NCBI RefSeq assembly: GCF_000968015.1
Contig: NZ_LACH01000041.1
Coordinates: 1-64,000 of the forward strand
Direction of reading: 5' to 3'
DNA: 64,000 nt
DNA from: Pseudomonas fluorescens
GTDB taxonomy: Bacteria > Pseudomonadota > Gammaproteobacteria > Pseudomonadales > Pseudomonadaceae
Shown: piece by piece, positions 36,052 through 43,377 of the stretch
How the letters are laid out: every line of letters begins with the position of its first letter
Position numbering within the stretch: the first letter of the stretch is position 1
Program-made: the position numbers and the translations under genes
The notes under the pieces: model-generated
Told to the model about the DNA's origin: nothing
Database searches by the model: none
What the model saw: the letters and a program-made list of their open reading frames with translations, nothing else

Positions 36052-36828
36052 ATGTTTTCTCGAGACTTTTTCACTAGACTTGTTCAAGCAGCAGCCGTCG
36101 GCCTAGGGACGCTTGGAGCTACAGGCTGCTCCGTCGCACAACAGGATAGCTTCACGCTAATCACTGAACTGCCACCAGGATTCAGCATTAAAGGCGAAGC
36201 ATCATATGTGCCTCGTATGGGAGAGACTTGCACTGTCCCGCCTCGCGAAGGAAAAAACCACCCAGGCAAAAAGTTTTTCAAACAAGATCTTAACAACGAA
36301 GCGCAAACAGCGCACTTTGAAGTCCCACTTATTAGCGACGAAGGAGGCTGCCCTTTAGTGCTTAAAAGTTTTGGTTATGAAGTAGACGCAAAGTATGGCG
36401 CAGCCCGACTAAATATAGGGAGAGACTACACTGGGATTTCCTTTGAAGACAAAATAAGTAACGCCTCTCCAACAACGTTTCCAAAAACACTTCAAAAAGA
36501 ATGCCAATGGCTGTTTCGAACCGTCGGCCCAAAAAACAATATAAGCAAGATACTTAGTTGCAAGGCAGTCGCCACCCCTACTACCCCCGAAGTATTACAA
36601 CGTGATGAGCTTTCGGGAAAGTCTTTAACCGTCGTATTTTCACTGACACAAGAAGAGCTTCCTTACATGGGAGACACATGGATCAAATTCCCCGAAGGTT
36701 GGAAACGATGCCTGGGAAAAAGCATCGAGGATCCGTACGGATTCTGTAACGGAAATACGACTAATTTCAAACCATTTAAGATGCCGGATGGACGTGACTG
36801 CACTGTTTATCCGAACTGTACTGAATAA
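36052..36828 (+). CDS. Lipoprotein, immunity candidate copy 3
   Basis: 258 aa. Its signal and lipobox region (LGTLGATGCSVAQQDSFTL) is nearly the same as in copy 2. The central third (about residues 135-215) is diverged and slightly shorter (KISNASPTTFPKTLQKECQW, TTPEVLQRDELSGKS), while the C-terminus is again conserved. This copy directly precedes the lipase (11 bases), so it is the best candidate for the cognate immunity protein. Ribosome site AAGGACAAT upstream of ATG 36052. It is clearly AT-rich relative to the flanking genome. Confidence 0.74.
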   Translation: MFSRDFFTRLVQAAAVGLGTLGATGCSVAQQDSFTLITELPPGFSIKGEASYVPRMGETCTVPPREGKNHPGKKFFKQDLNNEAQTAHFEVPLISDEGGCPLVLKSFGYEVDAKYGAARLNIGRDYTGISFEDKISNASPTTFPKTLQKECQWLFRTVGPKNNISKILSCKAVATPTTPEVLQRDELSGKSLTVVFSLTQEELPYMGDTWIKFPEGWKRCLGKSIEDPYGFCNGNTTNFKPFKMPDGRDCTVYPNCTE

Positions 36829-36839
36829 GGATATTTACT

Positions 36840-38969
36840 ATGGAGCCGAAGGCATCATGCAAGCCTTTACTGGGTGAAAAATCACAAACCTGCCCACTTA
36901 GAGGCGATTGGATCAGTTTCCAAGTAGTAGACGAGACAGGCAGCGGCAAGCCCTATGCTGGTCTTGCCTATGTATTGCTGGACAGTGCGCGTCAAGAGTA
37001 CCCAGGTGTATTGGATGGTAATGGATCGGCCAAGGTCTTCAATCATTATCAAGGGCCAGTGGTTCTGACTCTGAATACGCCCTATTCAGGAACAGACGAA
37101 TATTACAAAGCTCTTTCACAACGAAAAAAATATCCATTACCCATCACTCAGTTCCAAGTCAACGCAGAACAAACCCGTTTTGTTCGAAAAGATGGTTTAC
37201 GTGTTGAAAACAACCCTGCAAAGGTCGGCGCTGATCAGTTTTTTCACGTTGAAGTTCAGGACCTAGTAAAAAAATCTGCTCATCTTCCTCCCGGATCCAA
37301 AAGAAAGTATCCACCAAACTTCAACTTGCTAAAAACCTTGGGAGACATCGGTTTCGGCCCAGAGGAGTCTGGGCTATTTGGCGTTGCGTTATTACCTAAT
37401 AAACACACAGTACTTGAGGTCCGCCCACTGCGTGCTTTCCGCCCAATGCTTTCGAAAGACAAAGAATTTAGTGCTTTGAACTTGTATCAACTTTCTTTGT
37501 TTGCCAGCTTGAGCTACGCTAATTTTGGTCAGGAGCCACCTGAACAGCCAACTGACACTATCAAGTTCCCTCTCGACCCTAGCGTTGGAAATCTTTTTGG
37601 AAGTGAACTAGCTAGTTTTCGAGAGGCTTGGAAAGTGAACGCCGCCCAAACCACCCCTTACTACCCGCTTTATGAGGATGTACCTTACTCAAAACGTTTC
37701 GAGATTCTGCCGTTCGATCCAACACTCTATGATCAAAACAAACCTGGATTGGGTTTGGCGCAGGAGCACCCCGCAAAATGGCATTTCTTCGATGATAGTG
37801 AAATAGAAGGTGGTACTAATACACAGGCGTTCATAACTCACCATGACGAAGTCATCCTAATCTCAGTCCGTGGAACTCTAGAACTCGTGGACTTTGTGCG
37901 AGACACCGATGCAGAGCAAGTTCCATTTGAAGAAGGTGTAGGTAAAACTCACCAAGGCTTCTACGAAGCCTATAAGGCAATGAGCAACTTTGTTCAAGTC
38001 TATCTCGAGCAGTTTTATACTGGACAAAAAGTCATTATTTGCGGACATAGCCTGGGCGGAGCAATCGCAACATTGCTCGCAGAGGCGTTACGACGCAATT
38101 CAAATGCGTACGACATATTGCTTTACACCTACGGCTCCCCACGAGCCGGCGACGCAGACTTCGTCAACGGCGCTGCAGGGCTGGCCCATCACCGCATGGC
38201 CAATAACAACGACCCGATCCCAAGTGTTCCCGCCCCCTGGATGAACACTCGCAAAAGTATCTGGGTGCCCGGCGTAATCATCAGTTTTATCACCGCCCCG
38301 TTAGGCGCACTGATTTTTGCTATAGGCCTGTCGCGAACTGGCGGCGCGCCATACGAGCACCACGGTAATTTGCACCATTTCATGCCCGTCCACTTCAAAG
38401 GGCGTGAGCAATCCGCTGTACTCTGGGATCCGGGTTGCGACTCCATCGAAGAAGCGGCTTGCACCAAAGCTATAAAAAAGTTCGGAGACATGCCTGACCG
38501 CGACGCTTTTGTGCTGCAACTGTTCCAGATGGGCGATCACTTCATGGTGCCCTCCTACATTCCTTACGCTTGGGCAACATTGCGCCGTTGTCAGCAAACC
38601 CAGGAAAGCGGAACGACGGTGGTGACCAAAACAGAGTACGACCAGATTTACTACCAACTGCAAGAGATGCAGGACCGTCTTAAGTCGAAAGAATCCGAAC
38701 TGAGGTTCGCTTCCCAATCTGACCGTCGGCAATCCCAGCAAGAGGCGAATTTGTTGAGAGCGGAAATAGGACGACTGGATACGTCCCGACAACGGATTCA
38801 TACCATGAGCTTCCTTAAACTGACGCCCGAGGACGTTTACGGCTCAGCCACTCAGGCACCGGAACATAAAATCAACGTAGATCGCTGGATGGCGAAAAAA
38901 GAAAACAAAGTCGAGGTCCAGCTCGCGATGATTCCTGATGTACGCAGCAGTGACCTGAGAACAGCGTAG
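36840..38969 (+). CDS. T6SS lipase effector candidate (class 3 lipase)
   Basis: 709 aa. The N-terminal about 130 residues form a beta-rich domain (WISFQVVDETGSGKPYAGL). The central alpha/beta-hydrolase of lipase class 3 has a nucleophile elbow GHSLGG (Ser404), a likely acid Asp458 in NNNDPIPSVP and His507/508 in YEHHGNLHH. A strongly hydrophobic stretch (about 476-497) lies inside the fold and could insert in a membrane. The C-terminus (about 590-660) is a coiled coil (QLQEMQDRLKSKESELR). No signal peptide or PAAR domain is present, so delivery should be through the upstream VgrG and DUF4123 adaptor. Similar to the Tle phospholipases; I do not assign it to a Tle subfamily with certainty. Confidence 0.82.
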   Translation: MEPKASCKPLLGEKSQTCPLRGDWISFQVVDETGSGKPYAGLAYVLLDSARQEYPGVLDGNGSAKVFNHYQGPVVLTLNTPYSGTDEYYKALSQRKKYPLPITQFQVNAEQTRFVRKDGLRVENNPAKVGADQFFHVEVQDLVKKSAHLPPGSKRKYPPNFNLLKTLGDIGFGPEESGLFGVALLPNKHTVLEVRPLRAFRPMLSKDKEFSALNLYQLSLFASLSYANFGQEPPEQPTDTIKFPLDPSVGNLFGSELASFREAWKVNAAQTTPYYPLYEDVPYSKRFEILPFDPTLYDQNKPGLGLAQEHPAKWHFFDDSEIEGGTNTQAFITHHDEVILISVRGTLELVDFVRDTDAEQVPFEEGVGKTHQGFYEAYKAMSNFVQVYLEQFYTGQKVIICGHSLGGAIATLLAEALRRNSNAYDILLYTYGSPRAGDADFVNGAAGLAHHRMANNNDPIPSVPAPWMNTRKSIWVPGVIISFITAPLGALIFAIGLSRTGGAPYEHHGNLHHFMPVHFKGREQSAVLWDPGCDSIEEAACTKAIKKFGDMPDRDAFVLQLFQMGDHFMVPSYIPYAWATLRRCQQTQESGTTVVTKTEYDQIYYQLQEMQDRLKSKESELRFASQSDRRQSQQEANLLRAEIGRLDTSRQRIHTMSFLKLTPEDVYGSATQAPEHKINVDRWMAKKENKVEVQLAMIPDVRSSDLRTA

Positions 38970-39002
38970 TTCTCAGGAAACATTTACTCGGTGCGCCCCG
39001 CA

Positions 39003-39036
39003 AAACAAGCCAGTTCCACAGGAGACTGGCTTGTTT
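39003..39036. terminator. Strong bidirectional terminator after the lipase
   Basis: AAACAAGCCAGT (39003-39014) pairs perfectly with ACTGGCTTGTTT (39025-39036) around a 10-base loop, 33 bases after the lipase stop and 15 bases before the end of the minus-strand gene. A- and T-rich stem bases can act as U-tract on both strands. Confidence 0.8.
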
Positions 39037-39051
39037 AGTACTGCGGTACCG

Positions 39052-39348
39052 TCAGACCGGAGCCTTCCACCCCATCATCTGCTGCTGCGCAACCAGCAGC
39101 AAATCGCTCCCATCCTGCGTCAGCAGATAAAGCGCGTGAGTAATGTGCGGAATATCTTGAACATCACCGTTCTTGAAACACTGGCAATGGAGCGTTTCAA
39201 GTAACTGGCTGGCGGCTCGGACACGCTGTAAAGCGGCTTCGAGGATGTCTTGGGGATTGGCCTGTGTATCGATGACCATTGGGTTTGAGTCGGTAACGCT
39301 GCTTTTGATTGAGCGATAGCGATCGGGAAATGGATTTAGCGTTGGCAT
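39052..39348 (-). CDS. Small hypothetical protein (DUF3077/DUF6124-like)
   Basis: 98 aa, no signal or membrane segment. The body is helical: DILEAALQRVRAASQLLETL, then ITHALYLLTQDGSDLLLVAQQQ. The pattern of a helix pair after a disordered N-terminus resembles small Pseudomonas proteins grouped as DUF3077/DUF6124, but I am not certain. The ribosome site of ATG 39348 is weak. It is convergent with the lipase and shares its terminator. Function unknown. Confidence 0.6.
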   Translation of the reverse strand: MPTLNPFPDRYRSIKSSVTDSNPMVIDTQANPQDILEAALQRVRAASQLLETLHCQCFKNGDVQDIPHITHALYLLTQDGSDLLLVAQQQMMGWKAPV

Positions 39349-39852
39349 AGTAATTACTCGAGCATTAATTAGTAATCGCCAGCACCGTGACCAAACGATG
39401 GAGGCGGCTGTGTACAGGCTTGGTCAACCGCTAACACTCAAAACGGCTCGCCCGAAAGCGTCCTGCACACAGCCACCATTGCAACGCACTACGAGACGTA
39501 GAAGTCCGCAGCGCGAATGATGGCACATATGTGCAGTGTTAATCAGGTGACCAAACCTGTTCGCTGATTTTGCAGCGACGCCAAACAGTAAGCGTTAGTG
39601 ACCGGCAGGCGAAAGACGACAAAGAGTCCGAGCGTGTAGGAACTCGCCGAAGCTCCCTCAGTTTTTTTACCTACATGAAACCTCTGACAGAAACCTCCTT
39701 ACGACAGGCGGCATTCAGTCGGGTTAACCATCGCTTAACCCCGCGGTCCAAAACTTTACTGGACCGCACGCCCTCAGAGTTCTCTGACGCCCAGTGCGGC
39801 AGGTTCGACGCCTAAATGTCGAGCTGACTTTAGCCTGCATCGGAGATCGTTC
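39349..39852. other. Intergenic region, about 500 bases
   Basis: I see no convincing gene; an 81-codon frame at 39570 lacks a ribosome site and protein-like composition. It holds a perfect 8-base-pair hairpin GCGGTCCA/TGGACCGC (39743-39767, 9-base loop) without a U-run, and the promoters of the two flanking divergent genes must lie here. Confidence 0.5.
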
Positions 39853-40122
39853 ATGAACATGCGCACCTTGCTGATCACCACCGCCCTCGCCTGCACCGCG
39901 TTTGCCGGACTGGCTCAGGCCAATGACACTTCCAGCTCCCAGGCGGTGCCGTACCACTACGGTATGCCGCTTCACGTGGGCAAGGTCATTACCTTGACCG
40001 AACCGCAGACGCTGGACTGCAAAGTGGTCACAGCCGACATGAAGTACATCGATAGCACCTCGGGCAAGCCTGCGGAAATCTCCTACCGTAAACTTTCCGA
40101 CGCCTGCAGTTATCAGAACTGA
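39853..40122 (+). CDS. DUF2790 small exported protein
   Basis: 89 aa with a signal peptide ending LAQA and a mature part YHYGMPLHVGKVITLTEPQT, then CKVVTADMKYIDS and ISYRKLSDAC. This is the DUF2790 family, restricted to pseudomonads and usually found as small periplasmic proteins that respond to metal or stress in some species. Two cysteines in the mature part could form a disulfide. GGAGATCGTTC precedes the ATG. Function unknown. Confidence 0.85.
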   Translation: MNMRTLLITTALACTAFAGLAQANDTSSSQAVPYHYGMPLHVGKVITLTEPQTLDCKVVTADMKYIDSTSGKPAEISYRKLSDACSYQN

Positions 40123-40215
40123 CTGAAAGGTCTGATTCAACACGTTGCGGTATTCCTGTGAGGGGTTCTGGCGCTATGCTCTAGCGCCTCCCCTCCACTG
40201 CCGCAAGGATTCGCC

Positions 40216-40611
40216 ATGCAGTTATCGTTTCGTGCCTTGTCGACTTTTACCGCCGCGCTGTGTTTTCTGTTGGCCCTGGTCTGGGGTTTGATGCCCGACT
40301 GGTTGCTGTCGATCTGGAGCATCGAATATTCGTTGGCGGTGGGCGTTGTTGCGCGGCGCAGTGCAATGCTGTTCGCGGCATTGGGCGTGATGTTTTATCT
40401 GGTTCGAAACGAGGCACCTTCGATCACCCGCCATGCGCTGACCAATGGTTTCATGGTCGGCTGCTGGGGGCTGGCAGCACTGGGCTTCGGCGAATGGCTC
40501 AATGGCCATGCCGGCCCGGGCATATTGCTTGCAGTGGTGGTCGAACTGGCGCTCGGCCTGGCGTTTCTCCAGACCAAGCGCGTGTCGATGGAACTCGAAA
40601 CCGTGGGTTAA
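40216..40611 (+). CDS. Small inner-membrane protein, four spans
   Basis: 131 aa with four hydrophobic segments (about 8-27, 38-61, 75-93 and 98-119). I recognise no named family. The ribosome site AAGGATT is 7 bases before ATG. Its stop shares the bases TTAA with the stop of the convergent DUF1652 gene, and an AAAGCGCTTT palindrome follows immediately. Function unknown. Confidence 0.75.
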   Translation: MQLSFRALSTFTAALCFLLALVWGLMPDWLLSIWSIEYSLAVGVVARRSAMLFAALGVMFYLVRNEAPSITRHALTNGFMVGCWGLAALGFGEWLNGHAGPGILLAVVVELALGLAFLQTKRVSMELETVG

Positions 40612-40877
40612 AGCGCTTTTCTGTCTGGATGCAGGGTCTGGGCAATGGTTTGGTGCTGCATGTCAGAACGCAGCCCAGCGATCAGGTCATTGATTTCCCG
40701 GCAACCATTTAGCTGTTTGGCATTTATTCCTGTCTTCACCAGATCGAGATGATCGGTTTCACGATCGGAATACACCTTAACGGTCATCGACAGGTCCGGC
40801 GACAGCGTGCATTGACAACGTTTCGGCAAAAAACTGCTTTCAATGATATTGCGAAGTTCCAAGGCAGAAAGAAACAT
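40608..40877 (-). CDS. DUF1652 family protein
   Basis: 89 aa. The start MFLSALELRNIIESSFLPKR and the block CQCTLSPDLSMTVKVYS are diagnostic of DUF1652, a small Pseudomonas family of unknown function. I chose ATG 40877 because GGAGAGGG lies 5 bases upstream, in preference to a longer open frame. No signal peptide or membrane segment. Convergent overlap with the membrane-protein gene at 40216. Confidence 0.85.
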   Translation of the reverse strand: MFLSALELRNIIESSFLPKRCQCTLSPDLSMTVKVYSDRETDHLDLVKTGINAKQLNGCREINDLIAGLRSDMQHQTIAQTLHPDRKAL

Positions 40878-41182
40878 GTCGACCCTCTCCTTTATGTGAG
40901 ACTTCCAAGCAACGATCGATACTGACGCAATGAAATCCCCGGTCAGCTTAAGACCAGCTACAGCATAAAACATGCCTAGGATTTCGCACTGCAGCTCATC
41001 GGCAAATCAACGATTTAGCGAAACTGCGCGTAAATAGCCCATGCAATACGCAAGAAAGGCGTTGTGGTGCCCCTGCAATTTGCATACATCCAGCGTCAAG
41101 TTTGCATTGGCCGACGACGCCAGTAAGAATGCGGCCAATCAAATCAGTATCCGCTGACCCCACTCGCACGCAAGGAGGCACC

Positions 41183-41665
41183 ATGGGTTCTTTGACCTGT
41201 ATCACTACCGTCGGGCTGATTTTTGCCGGGCTGTCGACCATCGCTCACGCCTCGAAACTCGAAGAAGTTGCGCCGTTTCCGAAGCCCGAGAGCGGTTTCA
41301 CCCGCCAGGTCATTCACGTTGCCCAACAGACTCAGGAAGACAGCTTCCAGGTCGAAGTGCTCGCTGGCAAAACCCTGACCGTCGACTGCAATCGCCAACG
41401 CCTGGGAGGCATTCTCGAGGAGAAAAACCTCGAAGGCTGGGGCTACCCGTTCTACCGACTGGAAAAAGTCATCGGCCCGATGAGTACGCAAATGGCCTGC
41501 CCGGACGGTAAAAGTAAAAAGGACTTTGTGCCGGTGGTTGGTGACGGTTTCATGCTGCGCTACAACAGCAAACTGCCTATCGTGCTCTACGTGCCCAAAG
41601 ACATCGAAGTCCGCTACCGGATCTGGTCAGCGTCGAGCAAGGTCGAGAAAGCCGTTCAGGAATAA
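41183..41665 (+). CDS. eco: Ecotin, periplasmic serine protease inhibitor
   Basis: 160 aa: signal peptide ending IAHA, then a full ecotin fold aligned by eye with the E. coli protein (RQVIHVAQQTQEDSFQVEVL, LGGILEEKNLEGWGYPFY, MLRYNSKLPIVLYVPKDI). It forms a dimer that clamps trypsin-fold proteases and protects the cell surface. The reactive loop reads STQMACPDGK where E. coli has STMMACPDGK, so the P1 residue (Met84 in E. coli) appears to be Gln. The disulfide pair (VDC and MAC) is kept. ATG 41183 has the strong site AAGGAGG 4 bases upstream. The gene is monocistronic or co-transcribed with the NIPSNAP gene 29 bases downstream. Confidence 0.94.
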   Translation: MGSLTCITTVGLIFAGLSTIAHASKLEEVAPFPKPESGFTRQVIHVAQQTQEDSFQVEVLAGKTLTVDCNRQRLGGILEEKNLEGWGYPFYRLEKVIGPMSTQMACPDGKSKKDFVPVVGDGFMLRYNSKLPIVLYVPKDIEVRYRIWSASSKVEKAVQE

Positions 41666-41694
41666 CCGTTCTATCCCGTTACAGGAGCGCCATT

Positions 41695-42000
41695 TTGATT
41701 ACCTGCCACGTCAAATATGTGATCGATCCGTATCAACTCAGCGAATTCGAAGCCTACGCCAAGGCGTGGCTCGGCATCGTCGAGCGTTTGGGCGGTACGC
41801 ACCACGGGTACTTCCTGCCTTCCGAGGGCGCGAGCAATATCGCCTACTGCCTGTTCAGCTTTCCTTCGCTGGCGGACTACGAAAGCTACCGGCATATCGC
41901 GATGACTGACGCCGAAAGCACCGCGCTTGTAGCTTCGCTGGTCGAGAAGAAGTTTATCGTCAGTTACGAGCGGACCTTCTTGCGCCCGCTGCTGGCCTGA
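41695..42000 (+). CDS. NIPSNAP-family protein
   Basis: 101 aa, a ferredoxin-like dimeric alpha/beta-barrel protein of the NIPSNAP type: start ITCHVKYVIDPYQLSEFEAYAKAW, a GYFLPSEGASNIAYCLFSF strand pair and a C-terminal YERTFLRPLL. The family is of uncertain function, with monooxygenase-like folds. The start is TTG at 41695 with AGGAG 7-8 bases upstream. It is followed by the convergent threonine dehydratase gene. Confidence 0.85.
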   Translation: MITCHVKYVIDPYQLSEFEAYAKAWLGIVERLGGTHHGYFLPSEGASNIAYCLFSFPSLADYESYRHIAMTDAESTALVASLVEKKFIVSYERTFLRPLLA

Positions 42001-42006
42001 CACCGC

Positions 42007-43020
42007 TCACGCCGGGGCGCCGCTCAATGCGGCGCGCTCGGCCACATGGCGCAAACTGTCGAAATTGATATTGGCGCCCGAGTCGATGGCTACCAGTGTC
42101 TGGCCACGGGCACCGGTCTGCGCCACGTACTTCTTGATTCCGGCCACCGCCAAGGCACCGGAAGGTTCGGTGATCGAGCGGGTATCGTCGTAGATATTCT
42201 TGATGGCGGCGCAGAGTTCGTCGTTGCTGACGGTCAACACCTCATCGACGCAAAACCGGCAGACGTCGAAACCATAAGCACCGATCTGTGCGACGGCCAC
42301 ACCGTCGGCGAAAGTGCCTACAGTCGGCAGGACAACTCGCTCGCCGGCCTGTAATGCCGCATATAAACAGGCGGAATGCTCCGACTCGACGCCAATGATG
42401 CGGACTTCAGGTCGCAAGTATTTGACGTACGCCGCGATGCCGGCGATCAGGCCGCCACCCCCCACCGGGACGAAGATCGCGTCCAGTGGACCTTGATGCT
42501 GACGCAGGATTTCCATGGCCACCGTGCCCTGCCCCGCGATCACGTCCGGGTCGTCGAAGGGCGAAACAAAAGTGCGACCGGTTTGCCGCGCCAGGTTCAA
42601 GGCATAGTCCAGCGCAAACGGAAAACTCTCACCGTGCAGCACTGCATCGGCGCCCCGGCTGCGCACACCCAGCACCTTCAGTTCCGGCGTCGTACACGGC
42701 ATGACGATGGTCGCCGCAACGCCCAGTTCACGGGCCGCTAATGCCACGCCTTGAGCATGATTACCGGCGGAAGCGGTGATGACCCCGCGAGCCTTTTGCT
42801 CATCGCTCAACTGCACCAGTTTGTTGTAAGCGCCGCGGATCTTGAAGGAAAAGGTCGGTTGCAGGTCTTCGCGTTTGAGCAGGATTTGATTACCGAGCGC
42901 CTCGGACAACGCGGGTGCCGGTTGCAGCGGCGTACGCACGGCGAGTTCGTACACGGGCGCGGCGAGGATCTTTTTCACGTAGTGCTCTAGCAAGGTCTGC
43001 TGGGCGGTGGTGCTGCTCAT
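42007..43020 (-). CDS. ilvA: Threonine ammonia-lyase, catalytic domain only (IlvA type)
   Basis: 337 aa, a PLP fold type II enzyme that converts L-threonine to 2-oxobutyrate, the first step of isoleucine synthesis. The PLP lysine lies in PTFSFKIRGAYNKL, the substrate loop in TASAGNHAQGVALAA and the glycine-rich phosphate loop in PVGGGGLIAGIA. The biosynthetic enzyme is normally about 500 aa with a C-terminal ACT-like domain for isoleucine feedback; that domain is absent. The catalytic part resembles IlvA more than short catabolic TdcB-type enzymes, but a serine/threonine dehydratase of other purpose is possible. Upstream, beyond a REP element, lies an attenuator with isoleucine codons (43175-43314), which supports a biosynthetic role. 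Confidence 0.87.
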   Translation of the reverse strand: MSSTTAQQTLLEHYVKKILAAPVYELAVRTPLQPAPALSEALGNQILLKREDLQPTFSFKIRGAYNKLVQLSDEQKARGVITASAGNHAQGVALAARELGVAATIVMPCTTPELKVLGVRSRGADAVLHGESFPFALDYALNLARQTGRTFVSPFDDPDVIAGQGTVAMEILRQHQGPLDAIFVPVGGGGLIAGIAAYVKYLRPEVRIIGVESEHSACLYAALQAGERVVLPTVGTFADGVAVAQIGAYGFDVCRFCVDEVLTVSNDELCAAIKNIYDDTRSITEPSGALAVAGIKKYVAQTGARGQTLVAIDSGANINFDSLRHVAERAALSGAPA

Positions 43021-43050
43021 GGTTGTCTCCTGTCATGCACCGACTGTGTG

Positions 43051-43131
43051 TAGGAGCTGCCGAAGGCTGCGATCTTTTGATCTTGGCGTCCGCAAGAAAG
43101 ATCAAAAGATCGCAGACTTCGGCAGCTCCTA
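43051..43131. repeat. REP-like palindrome (TAGGAGCTGCCGAAGGCTGC class)
   Basis: Arms 43051-43084 and 43098-43131 are inverted copies with one mismatch (GGCTGCGATC versus GATCGCAGAC). It lies in the 5' leader of the threonine dehydratase, between the attenuator terminator and the start codon. Confidence 0.9.
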
Positions 43132-43174
43132 CGCCGGTCGGCGTTGGTTCAAGACCCAGGAGGTAGAAAGTAAA

Positions 43175-43195
43175 AACCCGCCTCTAGGGCGGGTT
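43175..43195 (-). terminator. Attenuator terminator of the threonine dehydratase leader
   Basis: On the minus strand AACCCGCC-CTAGA-GGCGGGTT is followed directly by further T residues (TTTTT in total), a classical intrinsic terminator. It lies 18 bases after the leader-peptide stop. Its left arm (43193-43188, CCCGCC) can alternatively pair with GGCGGG at 43223-43218 inside the leader ORF, which would prevent termination. Confidence 0.8.
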
Positions 43196-43213
43196 GGGTG
43201 CTGCAGTCGTGAG

Positions 43214-43279
43214 CTAGCCCGCCAAATAAGGAATGGCGGTAATAATGCTTGGCTGGCAGCGCAATACAGTGGAAGTCAT
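43214..43279 (-). CDS. Leader peptide of the threonine dehydratase attenuator
   Basis: A 21-codon frame starting MTSTVLR, with the central run SIITAIP and ending YLAG, then TAG. The central codons are AUU AUU ACC GCC AUU (Ile Ile Thr Ala Ile). ACCGCC (arm 1, 43240-43235) can pair with GGCGG of arm 2 (43223-43219). A ribosome waiting at the first two Ile codons would cover arm 1 and free arm 2 to pair with the terminator arm. The ATG has no Shine-Dalgarno and coincides with the start point predicted from the promoter boxes, so it would be translated as a leaderless message. Too short for routine gene callers. I infer the function from the layout. Confidence 0.65.
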   Translation of the reverse strand: MTSTVLRCQPSIITAIPYLAG

Positions 43280-43285
43280 GCCCGA

Positions 43286-43314
43286 AAATTAACCGGACGC
43301 TGATGGCAAGTCAA
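43286..43314 (-). promoter_or_regulatory. Sigma-70 promoter of the attenuator leader
   Basis: On the minus strand TTGACT (43314-43309) and TAATTT (43291-43286) are separated by exactly 17 bases. Six bases (TCGGGC) then lead to A43279, the first base of the leader ATG. The same DNA is upstream of the plus-strand gene at 43378. Confidence 0.7.
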
Positions 43315-43377
43315 TGGCCAATTTTCCTCGGCCTCTGTAGGCTGACGACTCTGCTCATTGTCCCAAGGAAGGAAACC

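Noticed and set aside
39570..39815. 81-codon open frame
   Set aside because: No ribosome site, no hydrophobic or domain pattern, and Arg/Ser-rich random-looking composition.
40996..41241. 81-codon minus-strand frame
   Set aside because: It overlaps the ecotin promoter and signal-peptide region and has no ribosome site.
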